Positions 35,705 to 44,710 of a DNA stretch of 64,000 bases are shown here, piece by piece. The DNA is from CAIVAT01 sp964355945. Its GTDB lineage: Bacteria; Bacteroidota; Bacteroidia; Bacteroidales; FEN-979. Within the stretch, counting starts at the first letter, position 1; the number at the start of each line of letters is the position of its first letter. The notes below the pieces were generated by a model. That model worked only from the letters and a program-made list of their open reading frames with translations. It did not search any database and had not been told where the DNA came from. The position numbers and the translations under genes were made by a program. Where the stretch lies: assembly GCA_964355945.1 (NCBI GenBank), contig CAYHGE010000008.1, positions 1-64,000 of the forward strand, read 5' to 3'.

Positions 35705-36952
35705 TTAGTCGTTGGTTATTTTTATTTTATTTCCGCCATCTTCTTCACTGAAGTTAAGTATATGACCCATTTTTTCTTTTTTTGTTTTCATATACCGGAT
35801 GTTTTTCGAATTTGACAGTGTTTGAATCGGAATACGTTCAACGAGTTCAAGCCCGAATCCTTCAATCCCTGAAATTTTTTGTGGATTGTTTGTCAGCAGA
35901 CGGAGTTTTTTTATACCAAGATCAACAAGGATTTCAGCGCCTGTGCCATAATCCCGTAAATCGGCATCGAATCCCAGTGCCTGGTTTGCTTCCACGGTAT
36001 CCATTCCTTCATCCTGCAGAGAATAGGCCCGCATTTTGTTATTCAATCCAATGCCGCGCCCCTCCTGTCGCATATAGAGCAATACCCCGCGCCCTTCCCT
36101 GGCAATCCTCTTCATGGCTAACTCAAGCTGATCGCCACAATCACAGCGCATGGAACCAAAAACATCACCTGTAAGACATTCTGAATGAACGCGAACAAGA
36201 ACAGGCTCCCCATCGCTTACATCCCCCTTTACGAGGGCAAGGTGGTTTTCTTTGCTTATTTTACTGACGTAGCTATACGCCTTAAACTCCCCGTATTTTG
36301 TTGGCATATCCACCACGACTGCACGATCGACAAGGGTTTCCGACTTTCTGCGGTAATCAATGAGGGCAGCGATGGTGATGATTTTCAGGTTATGTTTCTT
36401 AATGTATTCCATCAATTCAGGAACACGTGCCATCGAACCATCTTCATTCATGATTTCGCAAATCACCCCTGCCGGATATAGACCTGCCATCACCGCCAGA
36501 TCAACAGATGCTTCTGTATGACCTGCCCTGACCAACACCCCGCCTTCCCGGTATTCAATCGGGAAAATATGCCCTGGTCGGGTGAAATCCCGCGCTTTGG
36601 TTTGGTTGTCGAGCAGTCTTTTAATCGTTAGTGAACGTTCCTGTGCTGAAATTCCAGTCGCACACTCAATAGCATCAACAGATACTGTAAACGCGGTGCG
36701 GTTCGGATCAGTATTTTTGACAACCATGCGGTCGATGTTCAACTCTTCCAGGCGGTCGCGGACAATGGGGAGGCAAATTAAACCTCCCCCGTGTTTCGCC
36801 ATAAAATTTATTGCAGCGGGAGTGACTTTTTCAGCAGCTATGACCAGGTCACCTTCATTTTCACGGTCCTCATCATCAACCACCACAATCATTTTTCCCC
36901 GCCTGATATCATCCAGAGCCTCTTCAATAGTGTTAAAGTTGTATTTAGTCAT
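35705..36952 (-). CDS. ribBA: Bifunctional 3,4-dihydroxy-2-butanone-4-phosphate synthase / GTP cyclohydrolase II
   Basis: 415 residues. The N-terminal RibB half (about 1-200) has VVDDEDRENEGDLVIAAE, RPGHIFPIEYREGGVLVRAGHTEA and VICEIMNEDGSMARVPEL. The C-terminal RibA half (about 205-395) has HSECLTGDVFGSMRCDCGDQL, with the three zinc Cys residues, and LLYMRQEGRGIGL. The protein supplies both entry substrates of riboflavin synthesis. Third gene of the operon, 30 bases after ribE. Confidence 0.96.
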   Translation of the reverse strand: MTKYNFNTIEEALDDIRRGKMIVVVDDEDRENEGDLVIAAEKVTPAAINFMAKHGGGLICLPIVRDRLEELNIDRMVVKNTDPNRTAFTVSVDAIECATGISAQERSLTIKRLLDNQTKARDFTRPGHIFPIEYREGGVLVRAGHTEASVDLAVMAGLYPAGVICEIMNEDGSMARVPELMEYIKKHNLKIITIAALIDYRRKSETLVDRAVVVDMPTKYGEFKAYSYVSKISKENHLALVKGDVSDGEPVLVRVHSECLTGDVFGSMRCDCGDQLELAMKRIAREGRGVLLYMRQEGRGIGLNNKMRAYSLQDEGMDTVEANQALGFDADLRDYGTGAEILVDLGIKKLRLLTNNPQKISGIEGFGLELVERIPIQTLSNSKNIRYMKTKKEKMGHILNFSEEDGGNKIKITND

Positions 36953-36982
36953 AATCAGGTTCTTGTAGTAAAGTTAGCGCCA

Positions 36983-37624
36983 TTATAAATAGTTGTTTTT
37001 TGCAAGAAAATCCATGTCAATTTTACTGCCTGAAATACGGCTACCATTGAGTTTCTCAATGTATTTTGCCAGGATATCACATTCAATATTTAACAAATCA
37101 CCGGTACTTTTAAGAAGCAGGGTAGTTACAACCTGAGTGTGTGGAATGATTGACACAGAAAAAAATCCGGATTTCACGGTGGTAACAGTAAGGCTGATGC
37201 CATCCAGGGCAACCGAACCTTTGTCAACAAGATAGCGCATAATGTTATCTTCCGCAGAAATGTCAAACCAGACAGCATTGTCTTCCTCCCGGCGCCGGCT
37301 TATTTTTCCGGTTCCGTCGATGTGTCCGCTTACCAGATGCCCCCCGATCCGATCCATCAGCCTTAATGCTCGTTCAAGGTTCACTGCACTGCCAGGTTTC
37401 AATTGGGCAAAATTGGTTTTCCGTATGGTCTCAGGCATCACATCAACCGTGAAGTCATCTTTCCCGAATGATGTAACGGTAAGACAAACTCCGTTGGTGC
37501 TGATGCTGTCCCCGATTTTCACATCTTCAACCACCCGTTTTGCGGAAATGGTGAGCTGCGACGACCGGGCACCATGTCTGACCGCTTTAATGATCCCTGT
37601 TTCTTCAATTATTCCAGTAAACAT
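36983..37624 (-). CDS. ribE: Riboflavin synthase, alpha chain type
   Basis: 213 residues made of two lumazine-binding repeats, starting with the typical MFTGIIEETGII. DSISTNGVCLTVTSF marks the first repeat and KGSVALDGISLTVTTV the second; HLVSGHIDGTGKI lies between. It dismutates two lumazine molecules to riboflavin. Second gene of the operon; the 82-base spacer from ribD contains a short array (37675-37710). Confidence 0.96.
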   Translation of the reverse strand: MFTGIIEETGIIKAVRHGARSSQLTISAKRVVEDVKIGDSISTNGVCLTVTSFGKDDFTVDVMPETIRKTNFAQLKPGSAVNLERALRLMDRIGGHLVSGHIDGTGKISRRREEDNAVWFDISAEDNIMRYLVDKGSVALDGISLTVTTVKSGFFSVSIIPHTQVVTTLLLKSTGDLLNIECDILAKYIEKLNGSRISGSKIDMDFLAKNNYL

Positions 37625-37674
37625 ATTTTTAACATAAAGTTTACGCGTGAAATTATGAATCTGTTTTCCATTCG

Positions 37675-37710
37675 TTATTCATAATTCGTTAATCAATATT
37701 CAATATTCAT
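37675..37710 (-). repeat. ATTCGTT/ATTCAAT array between ribD and ribE
   Basis: About five 7-base words (ATTCATA, ATTCGTT, AATCAAT, ATTCAAT, ATTCATT on the plus strand). The ribD stop codon (37707-37709) is in the last unit. Same family as 31041-31071, where it also joins two genes of one operon. Confidence 0.8.
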
Positions 37711-38804
37711 TTTACGATCCATCCTTCTATCATCAAATCCTCTCCAACTTTCCTGGTTTTCATGTGGGAAAGCCTGATCGCATTTTCCATTTTCTCAATT
37801 CCAACACCGCCTACAGCAGTTGGGGCACTGTCACCCCCAAGTATTTTTGGAGCGATAAAGTTGACCACCTTATCCACAATTCCGGCCTGCAGGGCGGAAA
37901 ACGCAAGCGTACTGCCGCCTTCAATCATTACACTGTCAATCCCCATGGTACCCAGCGAACGCATCACAAATCCAAGATCTACCTTTCCGTTTTTCAGAGG
38001 ACAAATCAGCAGCTGGGCTCCTGTTCGTTCAATCTGTTTAAGTTTTAGAGGATCAGCGTTTTCAGTTGTTGCAATAATGGTCAATTGTGGATCATTCACC
38101 AATACTTTTGCTTCCAGCGGGATTCGGCCTTTCGTATCGGCAATCACTTTCAACGGATTCCTGCAGGTACCTTTCAGCCGGATATTCAGCAATGGATCAT
38201 CATATTCAACAGTATTCACCCCGACCATGACAGCGCTGAGATGCTGCCGGAGCGCATGAACCATTTTCCGGGATGGTTCACCGGTGATCCAGCGTGATGC
38301 ATTTGTAACAGTTGCGATTTTGCCATCCAGGGTCATTGCAGTTTTCAGTAAAACAAAAGGCAGCTTTGTTTGAATATATTTAATGAAAACCTCATTCATT
38401 TCTCTCACCTGTGGCTCCATAAGCCCGACCTCTGTAATTATCCCTGCCGATTGAAGCAATGAAAGTCCTTTGCCATTTACCAGTGGATTCGGGTCTGCCA
38501 TTCCGATCACGACCCTTGCAATTTTCTTCTCCGCGATCAGGTTTGCGCAGGGAGGTGTTTTTCCCTCATGGGCACAAGGTTCAAGCGTGACATATAAGGT
38601 TGATCCGTTTACCAAATCCGGGGAAATTCCATTTATTGCATTGACCTCGGCGTGGTTCCCGCCAAAATATTCATGATATCCTTCGCCGATAATGCAATCA
38701 TCCTTGACCAGCACTGCACCAACCAGCGGGTTAGGGTTAACCCATCCGGCACCCCGCTTCGCAAGGCTGATCGCCCGTTTCATGTATTTTTGGTCTAAGG
38801 TCAT
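37707..38804 (-). CDS. ribD: Bifunctional pyrimidine deaminase/reductase
   Basis: 365 residues. The N-terminal deaminase domain (about 1-145) has the zinc site: HAEVNAI and TLEPCAHEGKTPPCA. The C-terminal NADPH-dependent reductase domain has LKTAMTLDGKIATVTNASRWITGEPSR and VMIEGGSTLAFSAL. It carries out the second and third steps of riboflavin synthesis. It is the first gene behind the FMN riboswitch, 80 bases after the attenuator hairpin. Confidence 0.96.
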   Translation of the reverse strand: MTLDQKYMKRAISLAKRGAGWVNPNPLVGAVLVKDDCIIGEGYHEYFGGNHAEVNAINGISPDLVNGSTLYVTLEPCAHEGKTPPCANLIAEKKIARVVIGMADPNPLVNGKGLSLLQSAGIITEVGLMEPQVREMNEVFIKYIQTKLPFVLLKTAMTLDGKIATVTNASRWITGEPSRKMVHALRQHLSAVMVGVNTVEYDDPLLNIRLKGTCRNPLKVIADTKGRIPLEAKVLVNDPQLTIIATTENADPLKLKQIERTGAQLLICPLKNGKVDLGFVMRSLGTMGIDSVMIEGGSTLAFSALQAGIVDKVVNFIAPKILGGDSAPTAVGGVGIEKMENAIRLSHMKTRKVGEDLMIEGWIVK

Positions 38805-38839
38805 TCTGATGAAAACTGCTTAATCATTTACTAAATCTT

Positions 38840-38883
38840 TGCATTGCCTGCATTGTTCGCATTGTTCGCATTGTCTGCATTAA
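38840..38883 (-). repeat. CATTGTTCG 9-base array in the ribD leader
   Basis: Plus-strand units CATTGCCTG, CATTGTTCG, CATTGTTCG, CATTGTCTG, CATTAAC. It lies between the riboswitch terminator and the ribD start, inside the leader transcript. Related words occur at 53389-53430. Confidence 0.8.
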
Positions 38884-38884
38884 C

Positions 38885-38918
38885 AAAAACGCCCCGTCAC
38901 TTAAAAGCAACAGGGCGT
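38885..38918 (-). terminator. Intrinsic terminator of the FMN riboswitch (attenuator)
   Basis: On the minus strand CGCCCTGTT pairs with GACGGGGCG across a 10-base loop and is followed by TTTTTG. It lies between the riboswitch aptamer and ribD, as expected for premature termination when FMN is bound. Confidence 0.85.
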
Positions 38919-38956
38919 AATCCTATTTAAAATGATAAATTGGTCAGATTAAATAA

Positions 38957-39100
38957 GATTCTTCTATCATCCAGACTTTACTGTCGGTGCCGTAATTGCA
39001 ACGGCTCAGTTCCTGAAAAATCAAAAAAGCTGATCAATGATTTTTTTGGAAGTCGCGGACTTTACCGCCGGTCGGGAATTTCACCCTGCCCTGAAGAACC
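38957..39100 (-). ncRNA. FMN riboswitch (RFN element) controlling the rib operon
   Basis: Read on the minus strand from 39100, the conserved RFN blocks appear in order: TTCAGGGCAGGGTGAAATTC, then CCGACCGGCGGTAAAGTC, then a variable stem, and at the 3' end CCGACAGTAAAGTCTGGATG closing with AGAAGAATC (pairing with the 5' GGTTCTT). It is followed after 38 bases by a terminator hairpin and then ribD. FMN binding is expected to favour the terminator and shut off ribD-ribE-ribBA-ribH. Confidence 0.96.
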
Positions 39101-39140
39101 AAATTCTATGTATATGAACTGCTTGAAAAAACATGCGATG

Positions 39141-39148
39141 CAAAGATA
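39141..39148 (-). promoter_or_regulatory. -7 box (TATCTTTG) for the rib operon leader
   Basis: Reverse complement of CAAAGATA. It would start transcription about 34 bases before the riboswitch. The region expected to hold the -33 element lies in the hairpin at 39152-39191, and no TTG is seen there at the right spacing. Confidence 0.5.
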
Positions 39149-39151
39149 GGG

Positions 39152-39191
39152 AAATAAACTCATTGTTAAGAGAATAACAATGAGTTTATTT
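39152..39191 (-). terminator. 17-base perfect inverted repeat after the T9SS cargo gene
   Basis: AAATAAACTCATTGTTA (39152-39168) pairs perfectly with 39175-39191 across 6 bases. It ends 11 bases after the stop of the minus-strand gene at 39202 and has A/T-rich flanks on both sides, so it can work as a terminator for that gene. It directly abuts the rib promoter box. Confidence 0.75.
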
Positions 39192-39201
39192 TTACCTGCA
39201 T

Positions 39202-41544
39202 CTATTGAACGATCATCTTCTCCGTGATAATTTTTTTGCCAGTCTTCAATTGAACAAAGTAGATGCCCTTTGGATAACCGGAAATATCCATTGTTTTGAC
39301 CACCGAATTTGCAGTACCGTCCAGGTTTTCGGTGAAAAGTATTTTTCCATCCATGGAAGTGACTGAGATTGTGGAGGAACCGGCTTCAATTCCCCTGATG
39401 CCGATTGCAACTGTTCCGTGTGCCGGGTTTGGTTGAATCAGCAATCCGGCTTCGTTATTGTTTTGCCCGGTTATTCCGGCGCAAACATCAAAAGTAACAC
39501 GTTTGATACTTGTAACCTCTTCAACACAGGGAAGGTTTGGGGTGGCAACCAGTTTCAGGTCAACATGTCCAACCAATTTTTCGGCAAGCGTCGGGGAATA
39601 GGTTGTTGCAAATGACAATGGGTCTGAAAAGGTTCCTGAACCCATTGTTGTCCAGTGGAAATCAGTATAATTTGTGGCCGACCCATTTAAGCTGACGGAG
39701 GTCACATACCAGCAGACAGTGGTATCTGCTCCGGCAGATACTACTGGCAGAGGCGATGGGTTTACCCTGATCGAGTCGTAACGTATGGCAACTCCGTCAC
39801 TGGTTTCGCATACAAATATTGTTGTATCGGGAACAGCAGCCTTTGGATTTCTGAGTGTTGAGGTAAATCCGGCAGGGATCGAGCTCCATGCATAAGTATA
39901 AGTGCCTGAACCATGCGAAGCAGTGATGCTGAGTTGAACAGAGTCATTCTGGCAAAGCAAGGCAGGGGCAGCTTTGATCAGGGAGGTGAATATGCCAAAG
40001 GAGCCGATGCGTGTTTTCCAGTTGGCGACAGAATTGTTAGCGTAATATTCCTGGGTGTACCAGAATTTTCCAAGGGTTACAGGATCTGCAACCATGGCAC
40101 TGTAATCACCCCAGCGTCCGTCGCTGAATCCCGGTGTCTGGGAACCACCGCCATTCATGATCCCCTTTTCGAAAATGGTCATCGAACCCGGTGGATCACA
40201 ACTCATCCTTCCGGTATAGCGGATCGAAGGATTCAAGGTTGAGCTGGATACTGAAAAACCGAGGGCGATGTTTCCGATAGAATCCATTGCAATACTGCCC
40301 ATCCAACGCCAGTGACCATCGCCAGGGGCGTAGGTTCCTTCCTGGAATAAAGTCCAGGCACCGGCAACATTTCTTAATTCCATCCAGCGGATTCCGGCAA
40401 CGCCACTTACATTGGCAGTCGTACTCAGCAGCATCGACGAATGATCGTTGAATTTCCGGTAGGGCATGCGGAACATGATCCTTCTTCCCGACATGGCATC
40501 AAGTTTCTGGGTGGTTCCTTTCTGAGGAACGACATTCCCGTTCAGAGTGCCAAACATGGCAATCGGAACGGTGTAATTTTGCAGGAAGGTCGAATTTGCA
40601 GGGGTTTCCCAGTCAACATGGAAATCGTATAATTTCACAGTCGATGAAGTCAGATATGCAACCGGGCAGGGTGTGCCAACTGGAGGGAATTCACTGTCAC
40701 AGTCTGCGGCTTCTGTTCCTTCTGCGGAGGTTGGCATGTTGAACATGACCATGCCCGCGGTAAGATCACCGGCAAGCATTTTAGCCCTGTCCATCGCTAC
40801 TGCAGAACAGCTCATAAAATTCCCTGAACCTGAAGCAAAACGACGAATGGTCATATAGTATCCATCGCGCCATACTGCAAGTTTTGGATAATCAGGCATG
40901 TCGGGAAAGGAAAACTGATAACGGTACCAGGTACCGGTCGGATCACCTGTCTGAGAAATTGCTACGTTCTCAAAGAAAGGGCCGTTGGGATAGTTCGGCA
41001 GCGAAAACTGGCTGAACAACCACCTGTCTGCATTTTCATCATACAGGATGATCCCGTCGCCATCGTTGTTGTTGTTGGGCATCCCATTGAAAATCGTTGA
41101 ATTGTTGGAAGGGCCGAGCAGCAATGTGCCGGTTTTGCTGTAAACGGCAAACCTGCTGTTAACGATCTGCATAAAATGGTTTGGACCAACGTCGCCGTCA
41201 GTATCCGGCGGGGCTACACTTCCGTTGCTGCCGATGCCATCAAAATTCTGAAGGGTGGTATCTGAACTGACCCTGTCTCCGAAATTGGACTGGCGAACAG
41301 CATCAACCAGCGGAGAATCCGTATCGGTATCTTTATTTATATACGTATTCAGCTTGTTTTTAACAATTCCCTCCTTCCATGAATTGTCGGTTACTGCATC
41401 AGCTTTCTGAACCATATCCCTCAAAGGAGGCGAAATGTCAAAATAACTGGCTTTAATAGAGATGGGCTTTTGTACGTCCTGCTGAGCGAATGACACACGC
41501 ATCACAAGGAACAAAAACAGGGAAAAAATAAAAATCTGTTTCAT
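39202..41544 (-). CDS. Large secreted protein with T9SS type A sorting domain
   Basis: 780 residues. Signal peptide MKQIFIFSLFLFLVMRVSFA. The body (about 95-520) has repeated beta-propeller-like features and the stretch FDGIGSNGSVAPPDTDGDVGPNHFMQIVNSRF, which I have only seen in uncharacterised Bacteroidota secreted proteins. A Cys-containing Ig-like domain follows (PALLCQNDSVQLSITASHGSGTYTYAWSS). The last 75 residues are a sorting domain (LLIQPNPAHGTVAIGIRG, MDGKILFTENL, YPKGIYFVQLKTGKKIITEKMIVQ). No catalytic residues identified. Confidence 0.85.
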   Translation of the reverse strand: MKQIFIFSLFLFLVMRVSFAQQDVQKPISIKASYFDISPPLRDMVQKADAVTDNSWKEGIVKNKLNTYINKDTDTDSPLVDAVRQSNFGDRVSSDTTLQNFDGIGSNGSVAPPDTDGDVGPNHFMQIVNSRFAVYSKTGTLLLGPSNNSTIFNGMPNNNNDGDGIILYDENADRWLFSQFSLPNYPNGPFFENVAISQTGDPTGTWYRYQFSFPDMPDYPKLAVWRDGYYMTIRRFASGSGNFMSCSAVAMDRAKMLAGDLTAGMVMFNMPTSAEGTEAADCDSEFPPVGTPCPVAYLTSSTVKLYDFHVDWETPANSTFLQNYTVPIAMFGTLNGNVVPQKGTTQKLDAMSGRRIMFRMPYRKFNDHSSMLLSTTANVSGVAGIRWMELRNVAGAWTLFQEGTYAPGDGHWRWMGSIAMDSIGNIALGFSVSSSTLNPSIRYTGRMSCDPPGSMTIFEKGIMNGGGSQTPGFSDGRWGDYSAMVADPVTLGKFWYTQEYYANNSVANWKTRIGSFGIFTSLIKAAPALLCQNDSVQLSITASHGSGTYTYAWSSIPAGFTSTLRNPKAAVPDTTIFVCETSDGVAIRYDSIRVNPSPLPVVSAGADTTVCWYVTSVSLNGSATNYTDFHWTTMGSGTFSDPLSFATTYSPTLAEKLVGHVDLKLVATPNLPCVEEVTSIKRVTFDVCAGITGQNNNEAGLLIQPNPAHGTVAIGIRGIEAGSSTISVTSMDGKILFTENLDGTANSVVKTMDISGYPKGIYFVQLKTGKKIITEKMIVQ

Positions 41545-41591
41545 AATCTGATGTTTTTTTCTGATTGTTTTGTTATGGCGTTTACAGTCTG

Positions 41592-41599
41592 CAAAGTTA
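41592..41599 (-). promoter_or_regulatory. -7 box (TAACTTTG) for the T9SS cargo gene at 41544
   Basis: Reverse complement of CAAAGTTA, 47 bases upstream of the minus-strand start codon. No clear -33. Confidence 0.5.
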
Positions 41600-41693
41600 A
41601 TGAAAATTTATCTGAATTGTATGGAATTGGTTGTTATTTCTCAATCTTTTACCCCTTCATGGAAACCGCTATTTTTTGTACAAAAATTATGGT

Positions 41694-41701
41694 TAACTTT
41701 G
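41694..41701 (+). promoter_or_regulatory. -7 box (TAACTTTG) for the C10 protease gene
   Basis: Identical octamer to the divergent box at 41592-41599, 45 bases before the ATG at 41747. A TTG lies 15 bases upstream, a little close. Confidence 0.55.
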
Positions 41702-41746
41702 TCGCAGAAAATCCATCATTTCATTTTTAAACAATTTCTGTATCCC

Positions 41747-43897
41747 ATGAAAAAAATTGCAATCCTTCTTACGGTTTTGATCTTTTTTACCGGTATGAGC
41801 ACCTTTGCAAAATTTGTTGAGATCAACAAAGCAAAATTGGCTGCTAAAAATTTCTATTTTGAACGCAAGAGCAGTCACCTCGCTCAGCCCATCGCCTACA
41901 ACAGCCTGATAATTTCCGGCGAATCTGTCGAAAAAGCGGGCGGTATTCCGGTTTATTACACGTTCAATTTTTCTGATAATGGATTTATCATCATCTCGGC
42001 CGACGATTGTTGTTTTCCTGTGATCGGTTATTCTTTTGATTCACAATTCGTTTCAGAGAACCTCCCCGAAAACTTCGTCTATTGGATGGACCTCAGAAAG
42101 CAGGAAATTGCTGAGAATATCCGCACCAACGTAACTCCTGATGCAGCCATTACAAGCGAGTGGAGCCGGCTCGCAACATTTGATCCGGAATTGGTGGCTG
42201 ACGGACAATCATCCATCACTGAGGTGACGCCCATTTTAACGAGTACATGGGACCAGGGCTTTCCATATAATGTTCTTTGCCCGGCTGAGCCTGCCTGTGG
42301 GTCCATGGGAGGCCATGTTACCGTTGGTTGCGTTGCAACTGCGATGGCTCAGATCATGAACTACTGGAGATGGCCCAATACCGGAACCGGATCTCATTGT
42401 TACACACCTGCGACGGGTGCCGGCTATCCTCAGCAATGTGCCGATTTTGGAAATACAACGTATGACTGGAACGGAATGACAGATGCACCGACCAATGAAT
42501 GTTACCCGATCGCTCTGATATCATACCATGCAGGTGTCAGTGTGAATATGATGTACAATAGTGATGGTGCCTGTTCTTCAGGAGCATATCAATCATCTGT
42601 ACCCAATGCACTGAAAAACTATTTCAGGTATGCAAACACCTGCATGTCTGCGAATAAAATGGGATATTCAACCTCAGCCTGGAATAATCTCCTGCAGGGT
42701 GATCTTAACTCCGGTAAACCAATTCAGTATGGTGGTCAGGGGCCTGGTGGTGGACACTCCTGGGTATGCGACGGTTTTCAGGGTGCAGATTTTTATCACA
42801 TGAACTGGGGGTGGAGCGGCTCTTCAAATGGTTACTTTTACCTGAATAACCTCAACCCATCCGGCTATACCTTTAACAACGGCCAGGAAGCTGTGCTGCA
42901 TATTGAACCGAATACATCTCAGTATCCGACCTATTGCACCGGCAATACAATTCTCAATACGTACAGTTTCGGAACCATTGAAGACGGGAGCGGCCCGGTG
43001 GCAAACTATCAGGATAACACCAGCTGCGGATGGCTGATCGCCCCTGATGACAGTGTCAGCACGATCACTTTAAACTTTACCCAGTTCAATACTGCTGCCG
43101 GTGATGTTGTAAAAGTTTACGACGGAGCCGATGCATCGGCATCTTTGATCGCTACCTATTCGGGAGCTTTAACAACAATGCCATCTGTTACCACCACCGG
43201 ACCTAAAATGTTCATCACCTTCACCACCGACGGTGCATCAACAGCTTCAGGTTGGAAGGCCAAATATACAGCCAATCTCGCTAAATTCTGTGCTTCGAAT
43301 ACCACATTACTCGATGGTTGGGGTACGATTAAAGATGGCAGCGACCGTTTTGATTACCGCAACGGTTCCAGCTGCAAGTGGAAGATCATGCCGGTGGGTG
43401 CCTCCAAAATCGTACTGACCGCTGTTAATTTCAACACAGAAGAGGGCTCTGACAAGGTTCAGATTTATGATCTTGGAACAAGCGCATTACTCGGCACCTG
43501 GTCAGGGAATTATACCACAATGCCCGAGCCCATTGAGTCAACAACCGGATCAGTTTTGGTCATGTGGAATACCAATGGTTCTGTTCGTGGTGAGGGCTGG
43601 GAAATCAGTTATTCTCCGATGGTAGGAACCGAAGAAATTAAGGTGTTCAATAATCTCAGGGTTTACCCAAATCCGGCATCAGAGATGGTCAATATAAGCT
43701 TTTCGATCGCAGATGCACAAAATGTCAGGGTAGAGCTCCTTTCCTTACAGGGCGAAGTATTGCACAAGGATGTTGTTACCTATTTTAAAGGGAAGTATGA
43801 AAAAAGCATTGATGTTTCTGCCCTTGCCAGGGGCATTTACATGCTTCGGTTGCAATCAGACAGAGGCACTTCTGTTGAAAAAATCGTTGTTCAGTAA
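41747..43897 (+). CDS. C10-family cysteine protease (streptopain-like) with CUB domains and T9SS sorting domain
   Basis: 716 residues from the ATG at 41747, which gives the signal peptide MKKIAILLTVLIFFTGMSTFA; the longer open frame upstream covers the promoter. A Spi-type propeptide follows (about 22-140). The catalytic domain has the Cys nucleophile in GHVTVGCVATAMAQIMNYW and the His in GQGPGGGHSWVCDGF, with MNWGWSG after it. Two CUB-like domains lie at about 395-615 (NYQDNTSCGWLIAPDDSVSTITL, DYRNGSSCKWKIMPVG). The end is a T9SS sorting domain (LRVYPNPASEMVNIS, LARGIYMLRLQSDRGTSVEKIVVQ). It should be a secreted protease related to SpeB and to interpain/periodontain of oral Bacteroidales. 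Confidence 0.94.
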   Translation: MKKIAILLTVLIFFTGMSTFAKFVEINKAKLAAKNFYFERKSSHLAQPIAYNSLIISGESVEKAGGIPVYYTFNFSDNGFIIISADDCCFPVIGYSFDSQFVSENLPENFVYWMDLRKQEIAENIRTNVTPDAAITSEWSRLATFDPELVADGQSSITEVTPILTSTWDQGFPYNVLCPAEPACGSMGGHVTVGCVATAMAQIMNYWRWPNTGTGSHCYTPATGAGYPQQCADFGNTTYDWNGMTDAPTNECYPIALISYHAGVSVNMMYNSDGACSSGAYQSSVPNALKNYFRYANTCMSANKMGYSTSAWNNLLQGDLNSGKPIQYGGQGPGGGHSWVCDGFQGADFYHMNWGWSGSSNGYFYLNNLNPSGYTFNNGQEAVLHIEPNTSQYPTYCTGNTILNTYSFGTIEDGSGPVANYQDNTSCGWLIAPDDSVSTITLNFTQFNTAAGDVVKVYDGADASASLIATYSGALTTMPSVTTTGPKMFITFTTDGASTASGWKAKYTANLAKFCASNTTLLDGWGTIKDGSDRFDYRNGSSCKWKIMPVGASKIVLTAVNFNTEEGSDKVQIYDLGTSALLGTWSGNYTTMPEPIESTTGSVLVMWNTNGSVRGEGWEISYSPMVGTEEIKVFNNLRVYPNPASEMVNISFSIADAQNVRVELLSLQGEVLHKDVVTYFKGKYEKSIDVSALARGIYMLRLQSDRGTSVEKIVVQ

Positions 43898-43914
43898 AAC
43901 GTAACCTGAATTGG

Positions 43915-43954
43915 ATGGCTCGCTACAGTTCAAGGTAGCGGGCCATTTTTTTTT
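43915..43954 (+). terminator. Intrinsic terminator after the C10 protease gene
   Basis: ATGGCTCGCTAC (43915-43926) pairs with GTAGCGGGCCAT (43935-43946), followed by nine T. 18 bases after the stop codon. Confidence 0.9.
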
Positions 43955-44000
43955 CATTCTATTCTCTTTTTCCTTACTTTTATCGGCAAATCCATCAATT

Positions 44001-44705
44001 ATGAACATCATTGTTACCGGAGCAGCGAGGGGAATCGGGTTTGAAGTTGTTAAAGTTCTTGCAAAACATAAACAGAATCACATTGTTGCAATTTCACGAA
44101 ACGGCAAAGCACTCAAGGAACTTGTTTCAGATTGTCTCAGGCTCTATCCCGAGGCAAAAGTGATTCCATACGAATTCGATCTGACACAGTTTGAATTCTA
44201 TCCCTTTATTGTACAGCGGCTTGAAACATTCATCCATACCTGTGATATCCTGATCAATAACGCAGGAAAACTGGTAAATAAACCTTTTGATAAATTCGGA
44301 ATAGAAGAGTTTGATGACACATTTGATGTGAATGTCAAAAGTCCGTTTTTCCTCATTCAGGCTTTGTTGCCGATGATGAACAAGGGAGCGCATATTGTGA
44401 ACATCGGGAGCATCGGCGGGGTGCAGGGAAGTAAGAAATTCCCGGGACTGGCTGCATATAGCGCCAGTAAAGGAGCATTGGCCATCCTCACGGAAGTGCT
44501 TGCGGAAGAACTTGCAGAGCAGGAGATCAAGGTAAATTGTCTGGCCATCGGCGCTGTTCAGACTGAAATGTTCATGAAAGCATTTCCAGGAGCAAAAGCC
44601 ATGCAAACTCCTGCCCAAATGGCCCATTTCGTTGGTGATTTTGCAATTAACGGGCATAAGTACTTTAACGGAAAAGTCGTACCTGTATCACTTTCAGTGC
44701 CCTAA
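44001..44705 (+). CDS. Short-chain dehydrogenase/reductase (SDR)
   Basis: 234 residues from the ATG at 44001 (MNIIVTGAARGIGFEVVKVL); the frame extends upstream through the terminator of the previous gene, so the longer version is rejected. Classical SDR motifs are TGAARGIG for NAD(P), NNAG in LINNAGKLVNKPF, the active-site Ser in NIGSIGGVQG, and YSASK. The substrate cannot be told from sequence. It converges with hydF with only 5 bases between the stop codons. Confidence 0.9.
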   Translation: MNIIVTGAARGIGFEVVKVLAKHKQNHIVAISRNGKALKELVSDCLRLYPEAKVIPYEFDLTQFEFYPFIVQRLETFIHTCDILINNAGKLVNKPFDKFGIEEFDDTFDVNVKSPFFLIQALLPMMNKGAHIVNIGSIGGVQGSKKFPGLAAYSASKGALAILTEVLAEELAEQEIKVNCLAIGAVQTEMFMKAFPGAKAMQTPAQMAHFVGDFAINGHKYFNGKVVPVSLSVP

Positions 44706-44710
44706 AAACT

